Shown piece after piece: positions 5,480 to 8,544 of a DNA stretch of 8,544 nt. Origin of the DNA: Sulfurovum sp. bin170 (GTDB lineage: Bacteria; Campylobacterota; Campylobacteria; Campylobacterales; Sulfurovaceae); the NCBI RefSeq assembly GCF_010892395.1, contig NZ_JAACKB010000206.1, positions 1-8,544 of the forward strand. Reading direction: 5' to 3'. The notes below the pieces were generated by a model. The model saw only the letters and a list, made by a program, of their open reading frames with translations, was not told the DNA's origin and searched no databases. The number at the start of each line of letters is the position of its first letter. Position 1 is the first letter of the stretch. Both the position numbers and the translations under genes were made by a program.

Positions 5480-5977
5480 CTATCTGTTTTTCTTCGGCAC
5501 AGTTATTATAAGCACACCATCTATATATACGCTCTTCATCTTCTGCCCATCAGCATCAAAAGGGATAGGGATAACTTGCACTGTTGAACTGGAAGAGCTA
5601 CTCTCAACCACACCTGCTTGGGTTTTGCTCTTTTCGCTTGTCTCTGTTGTCGCCTCAATCTTGACACCAGAGCCTTCAATAGAGACTTTCACTTTTGTAT
5701 TTTTAGGGTCATCAATATTCTCTACTAACTCATATTTTTTATCAAATTCTTGAAAACTAGTCATCGGAGAGTTATCTATTGTTACTCCCTCATCAATAAT
5801 TGTATTGACATTTTGCACCTTTTGGTTATGCTCATCCATCCCTCTTTCCATTGCCCTATCTAGCATCATCATCTCTCTAGCAGGAGCATACATCTCCTCT
5901 TCTAAATTTACTTCCGAAACGGCTGTTATTGTGGTTAGTAGAATGGCATTTAGTGTTATTGTTAATGTTTTGTTCAT
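5480..5977 (-). CDS. exported alpha-crystallin (small heat shock)-like protein
   Basis: A 165-residue protein with an N-terminal Sec signal peptide (hydrophobic residues about 5-20, possible cleavage after AVS at 21) and, at the C terminus, an alpha-crystallin-like domain. The domain (about 80-163) shows the Hsp20 order: YELVENIDDPKNTKVKVSIEGSGVKIEA, then STVQVIPIPFDADGQ, then the signature YIDGVLIITVPKK (151-163, family A...nGvL.i.iPK). A six-serine run (126-131) sits in the loop before it. The middle (28-57) is charged, Met-rich and likely helical. It ends right after the domain, so the usual C-terminal I-x-I oligomer motif is absent. A periplasmic chaperone-like role is inferred. AAGGA spaced 9 nt supports the ATG. 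It lies 2 nt after truB and 1 nt before ispE, the place where I recall csrA in relatives. Confidence 0.66.
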   Translation of the reverse strand: MNKTLTITLNAILLTTITAVSEVNLEEEMYAPAREMMMLDRAMERGMDEHNQKVQNVNTIIDEGVTIDNSPMTSFQEFDKKYELVENIDDPKNTKVKVSIEGSGVKIEATTETSEKSKTQAGVVESSSSSSTVQVIPIPFDADGQKMKSVYIDGVLIITVPKKNR

Positions 5978-5979
5978 TG

Positions 5980-6804
5980 TTATTTTTCCTTTTTTATTCT
6001 GTTTAGTTTGTATTTTATCTCTCTATTTTTTATCTCTATAATAGAGAAGAAATTTTTTGTCTCAACCCAATACTCGCCATCCTCTTTGGTCTCAAAGTAG
6101 TCGATGTAGAGTTTCTTGCCAAGCTCCATAAACTCATCATCACCTGTGTATATATTTTGAGGAATTTTTAGATAGTGTAGGGGATTAAGGGCTTTTTCAT
6201 TATCAAAAGAGAATGCCCCCTCATAATCCCGTCTGAGGCTAGAGAGCGTAGCATCAACGCCCAGTTTATCAGCGATAATGGCTCCAAGAGAACGGATATA
6301 AGTCCCCTCTGAAACCATCACCTCAAAATGGATAAATGGGTGATTGTAACGGATAAGGTGTATATCATAGATAGTGGAGGTTATCTCTTTTAGTTCCACC
6401 TCTTTGCCCTCACGAGCTAGTTCATAAGCTCGTTTTCCATTGATTTTCTTAGCAGAAAATTTGGGTGGGTAGTAGGTGAGTTGACCTCGTAGACTCTCCA
6501 AAGTTTGGTAGATTTGGTCAATGGTAAGCTCAGGTGTCTCTTTTATAGAGTCGACATTTTCAATATCAAGACTTTGAGAGTTTGCTCCAAGCCATAGTGT
6601 TGCACTGTAGGCTTTTGGTGTTTTTTTGAGGTATTGAAAAAGTTTAGGGTATTGACCAGTGGCAACGATGAGGCAACCTGTGGCAAAAGGGTCGAGGGTT
6701 CCTGAGAAGCCTACTTTTTTGGTGTTGTATTTTCTTTTGACATAACCCATGTAGCCGTTTGATGAACGGAAGATGGGTTTGTTGACGACAAATAATCTGT
6801 TCAT
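5980..6804 (-). CDS. truB: tRNA pseudouridine(55) synthase
   Basis: TruB family enzyme (274 residues) that isomerises uridine 55 in the T-arm of tRNAs to pseudouridine. The catalytic aspartate is D38 in GFSGTLDPFATG. Preceding it is LFVVNKPIFRSSN, the TruB-type NKP motif in a divergent form. KAYSATLWLGANSQSLD, PPKFSAKKINGKRAYELAREG and GTYIRSLG follow in family order. The frame stays open upstream to an ATG at 6864, but that extension of 20 residues runs through a hairpin repeat. I chose the ATG at 6804, which has AAGGA 4 nt upstream and begins at the family start MNRLFVV. The C-terminal part is short and lysine-rich without a recognisable PUA domain. It lies between the UvrD-like helicase and the exported alpha-crystallin-like gene, all on the minus strand. 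Confidence 0.94.
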   Translation of the reverse strand: MNRLFVVNKPIFRSSNGYMGYVKRKYNTKKVGFSGTLDPFATGCLIVATGQYPKLFQYLKKTPKAYSATLWLGANSQSLDIENVDSIKETPELTIDQIYQTLESLRGQLTYYPPKFSAKKINGKRAYELAREGKEVELKEITSTIYDIHLIRYNHPFIHFEVMVSEGTYIRSLGAIIADKLGVDATLSSLRRDYEGAFSFDNEKALNPLHYLKIPQNIYTGDDEFMELGKKLYIDYFETKEDGEYWVETKNFFSIIEIKNREIKYKLNRIKKEK

Positions 6805-6864
6805 GTTTTCCTTATGTTTAATGCCTTTCGGCGTTGATATTATTTTATGCAAATATTGATTCAT

Positions 6865-6886
6865 GGTGGGTGATACCCACCCTACG
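6865..6886 (-). repeat. short CGTAGG-hairpin repeat between helicase and truB
   Basis: Read on the minus strand, CGTAG begins just after the helicase stop codon, followed by a perfect 7-bp stem GGTGGGT/ACCCACC with a 3-nt loop (GGTGGGT at 6865-6871, ACCCACC at 6875-6881). It shares the CGTAGG lead and overall layout with the hairpin at 2482-2508, but the stem sequence differs. I recall similar CGTAGGGTGGG-type hairpins scattered in many bacterial genomes. No T-run follows, so it is not a normal terminator. A small GCC-GAAA-GGC tetraloop hairpin (minus strand, 6823-6832) lies between it and truB. Confidence 0.55.
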
Positions 6887-6887
6887 A

Positions 6888-8544
6888 TTAAATTGATTTT
6901 ACAAATGAACTCAGTATCTCTTTTTTATTGCCACCGAAATTAATCTTTAGTTTATATTCTCGTCCCGATTTATTCGCACTCTGAACTCGTCCTACTCCAA
7001 ATATCTTATGTCTAACAAGGTCACCCTTTTTAAACTCTGATTTTTTGGTTATCTTTAGGCTTTCACCTTGAATTAGTCCCGCTTCACCGAGGAAACGGCT
7101 TTTTGCTATGCGTTTTCTTTGACCTTTGTAGAATCTACTGTCTGCATAACATAGAGTTAGATCGGATTTTGCTCTAGTTATAGCTACATATCCTAGCCTT
7201 CTCTCCTCTTCCATATTGCAACCATCTCCAAGAAGAGGGAAGAACTCCTCCTCTAAACCTATAACAAATAGATGTTCAAACTCTAACCCTTTTGAGGCGT
7301 GTATGCTCATAATAGTTACAGAGTTTTTATCTACTTGGTCTTGTTCACTCTGCAAAGAGATTTCATTTAGAAAACCATCTAGTGTTTGGTTTGTTTTTTT
7401 ACTTATCGACTCTCGAAAGTAACCGTAGAATTCATCAATATTAAGCAGTCTATCTGCTCCCTCTGACATAGTAGAGTAGTGCTTTCTAAGTCCAATAACA
7501 TCATCAAATATTGTCACGAAATTCTGAAGAGAATCCTCTGCCTCCCCTCTAAGGGTATGAATATCTTCGGCAAAACTTTTAAGTGAAGAGGCAGCTTTTT
7601 TGCTTACAATTTGAGCTAATTCACTAGTCTCTTTTGAGTTTATAAATGTAAAAATAGAACTCTGCTCAAGAAAGGCGACTTTTTTTAACTTGTTTATAGA
7701 TACTCTACCTATGCCTCTTTTGGGTCTGTTTACTATTCTTTCTAATGAAAAATCATCATGAGGATTGGCAAAAACCCTAAAGTATGAGATAATATCTTTT
7801 ATCTCGGCTCTATCGTAGAAACGCATACCTCCAAGGAGTTTAAATCCTAACCCCTCTCTTGTAAAGCCCTCTTCAAGAGAACGAGATAGAGCATTAATTC
7901 TATATAGTACAGCAATCTCATTGGATGATGTTCCAGATGAGAGTAGTTTTTGTATCTCTTGTGCTATATATTTGGATTCCAAGTTTTCATTGAGTGTATG
8001 TAAAAGTTTTATATCTCCACCTTCACCTTTATTAGAAGTTAGTTTTTTCCCTATTCTTTGATTATTGTGTTCTATTAGCTCATTGGCAGCTTTTAGGATA
8101 GGAGAGGTGGAGCGATAGTTGGTCTCCAATTTGACAATTTTTGTATTTTTGAAGTAGCTTGAGAACTCTAAAATATTTCTAATATTAGCTCCACGCCAAC
8201 CATAGATACTCTGGTCATCATCTCCTACTACACAGAGGTTTTTGTGTTCAGATGCCAAGAGTTCTAGTAGTTTAAATTGAAGCTCATTTGTATCTTGGTA
8301 CTCATCCACCATAATATATCGATAGCGATTGCTTGTCTGTTTGCGTAGTGCATCATCTTGTTTCAAGATTTGATATGTGAGCATAAGCAGGTCATCAAAA
8401 TCAACAAGATTATTTTCAACTATCTCCTCTTGATACTCTTTATAGATAGTAGCAATCTTTTTATAATCAGGTAGTTCAGCTTTCTCTACAACCTCTGTAG
8501 CTGTTAGTAGTGTATTTTTATATTTTGAAATTTCAAAGTTTATA
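6888..8544 (-). CDS. UvrD/PcrA-type DNA helicase, 5' end beyond the window
   Basis: Superfamily 1A 3'-5' DNA helicase, with 551 C-terminal codons visible. The frame stays open to the right edge, where NLVDFDDLLMLTYQIL continues the family sequence upstream of the first visible ATG (8384), so that ATG is internal. Motif II VDEYQDTN lies near 8305, motif III GDDDQSIYGWRGA near 8190-8225, and motif IV ETNYRS near 8115. Motif V IMSIHASKGLEFEHLFVIGLEE is near 7250-7310 and motif VI ERRLGYVAITRAK near 7170-7205. The C terminus (KKGDLVRHKIFGVGRV and on) is the Tudor-like domain of PcrA/UvrD that binds RNA polymerase. The Walker A motif is off the window. Expected roles are nucleotide excision or mismatch repair, or replication restart. 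Whether it is the UvrD, PcrA or Rep ortholog is not settled; the C-terminal domain favours UvrD/PcrA. Confidence 0.93.
   Translation of the reverse strand, partial: INFEISKYKNTLLTATEVVEKAELPDYKKIATIYKEYQEEIVENNLVDFDDLLMLTYQILKQDDALRKQTSNRYRYIMVDEYQDTNELQFKLLELLASEHKNLCVVGDDDQSIYGWRGANIRNILEFSSYFKNTKIVKLETNYRSTSPILKAANELIEHNNQRIGKKLTSNKGEGGDIKLLHTLNENLESKYIAQEIQKLLSSGTSSNEIAVLYRINALSRSLEEGFTREGLGFKLLGGMRFYDRAEIKDIISYFRVFANPHDDFSLERIVNRPKRGIGRVSINKLKKVAFLEQSSIFTFINSKETSELAQIVSKKAASSLKSFAEDIHTLRGEAEDSLQNFVTIFDDVIGLRKHYSTMSEGADRLLNIDEFYGYFRESISKKTNQTLDGFLNEISLQSEQDQVDKNSVTIMSIHASKGLEFEHLFVIGLEEEFFPLLGDGCNMEEERRLGYVAITRAKSDLTLCYADSRFYKGQRKRIAKSRFLGEAGLIQGESLKITKKSEFKKGDLVRHKIFGVGRVQSANKSGREYKLKINFGGNKKEILSSFVKSI

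Noticed and set aside
5457..5753. 98-codon plus-strand frame with membrane-like sequence
   Set aside because: It is antisense to the alpha-crystallin-like gene and the start of ispE, both supported by motifs.
6805..6864. Upstream ATG extending truB by 20 residues
   Set aside because: The extension runs into the hairpin repeat and has no family match; the internal ATG at 6804 has a good Shine-Dalgarno and fits the family start.
1..8544. CRISPR array, tRNA or rRNA genes, intact insertion sequence
   Set aside because: No regularly spaced direct repeats, no cloverleaf with a T-arm GTTCGA-type core, no rRNA-like stretch and no transposase reading frame were found by eye.

Overview
The window is AT-rich, densely packed bacterial chromosome. 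Protein features and gene order point to a Campylobacterota (epsilonproteobacterial) genome, perhaps Sulfurovum- or Sulfurimonas-like. The main clues are a helicase-truB-(small gene)-ispE run like the one I recall from Campylobacter jejuni, a YidD with the C-terminal tail I recall from Helicobacter, and a short class IV aminotransferase typical of this group. The genus is inference from memory.

Layout. (1) 1-658, plus strand: a strong sigma70-type promoter with a TTGTACAA operator-like palindrome drives a Phd/YefM antitoxin gene. Its stop overlaps the start of a yidD gene by one base, and no RelE/YoeB-type toxin is present. (2) 659-829: almost the whole convergent gap is one long imperfect palindrome of about 160 bp, possibly a MITE or REP-like element. 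(3) 830-1309, minus strand: a lipoprotein with a single CXXCH heme site at its extreme C terminus, like cytochrome c'. (4) 1471-4472, plus strand: pyrC, cysK, a class IV aminotransferase and an SspB-like gene interrupted by one in-frame TAA. The last three overlap one another. (5) 4473-4713: convergent gap with hairpins and a degenerate small reading frame. (6) 4714-8544, minus strand, listed in transcription order: a UvrD/PcrA helicase (its start lies beyond the right edge), truB, a Sec-exported alpha-crystallin-like protein, and ispE. Gaps are 1-2 nt between the last three.

How the genes relate. PyrC makes dihydroorotate for pyrimidines. CysK makes cysteine. TruB modifies U55 of tRNA. IspE works in the non-mevalonate isoprenoid pathway. 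UvrD/PcrA repairs DNA. These are housekeeping functions grouped by co-transcription rather than by one pathway. The accessory or odd parts are the orphan antitoxin-yidD pair, the palindromic element, the broken SspB-like gene, the short hairpin repeats placed right after stop codons, and the exported small-heat-shock-like gene in the position where csrA would be expected.

No tRNA, rRNA, CRISPR array, intact insertion sequence or origin was seen. Everything here is read by eye; no database search was run.
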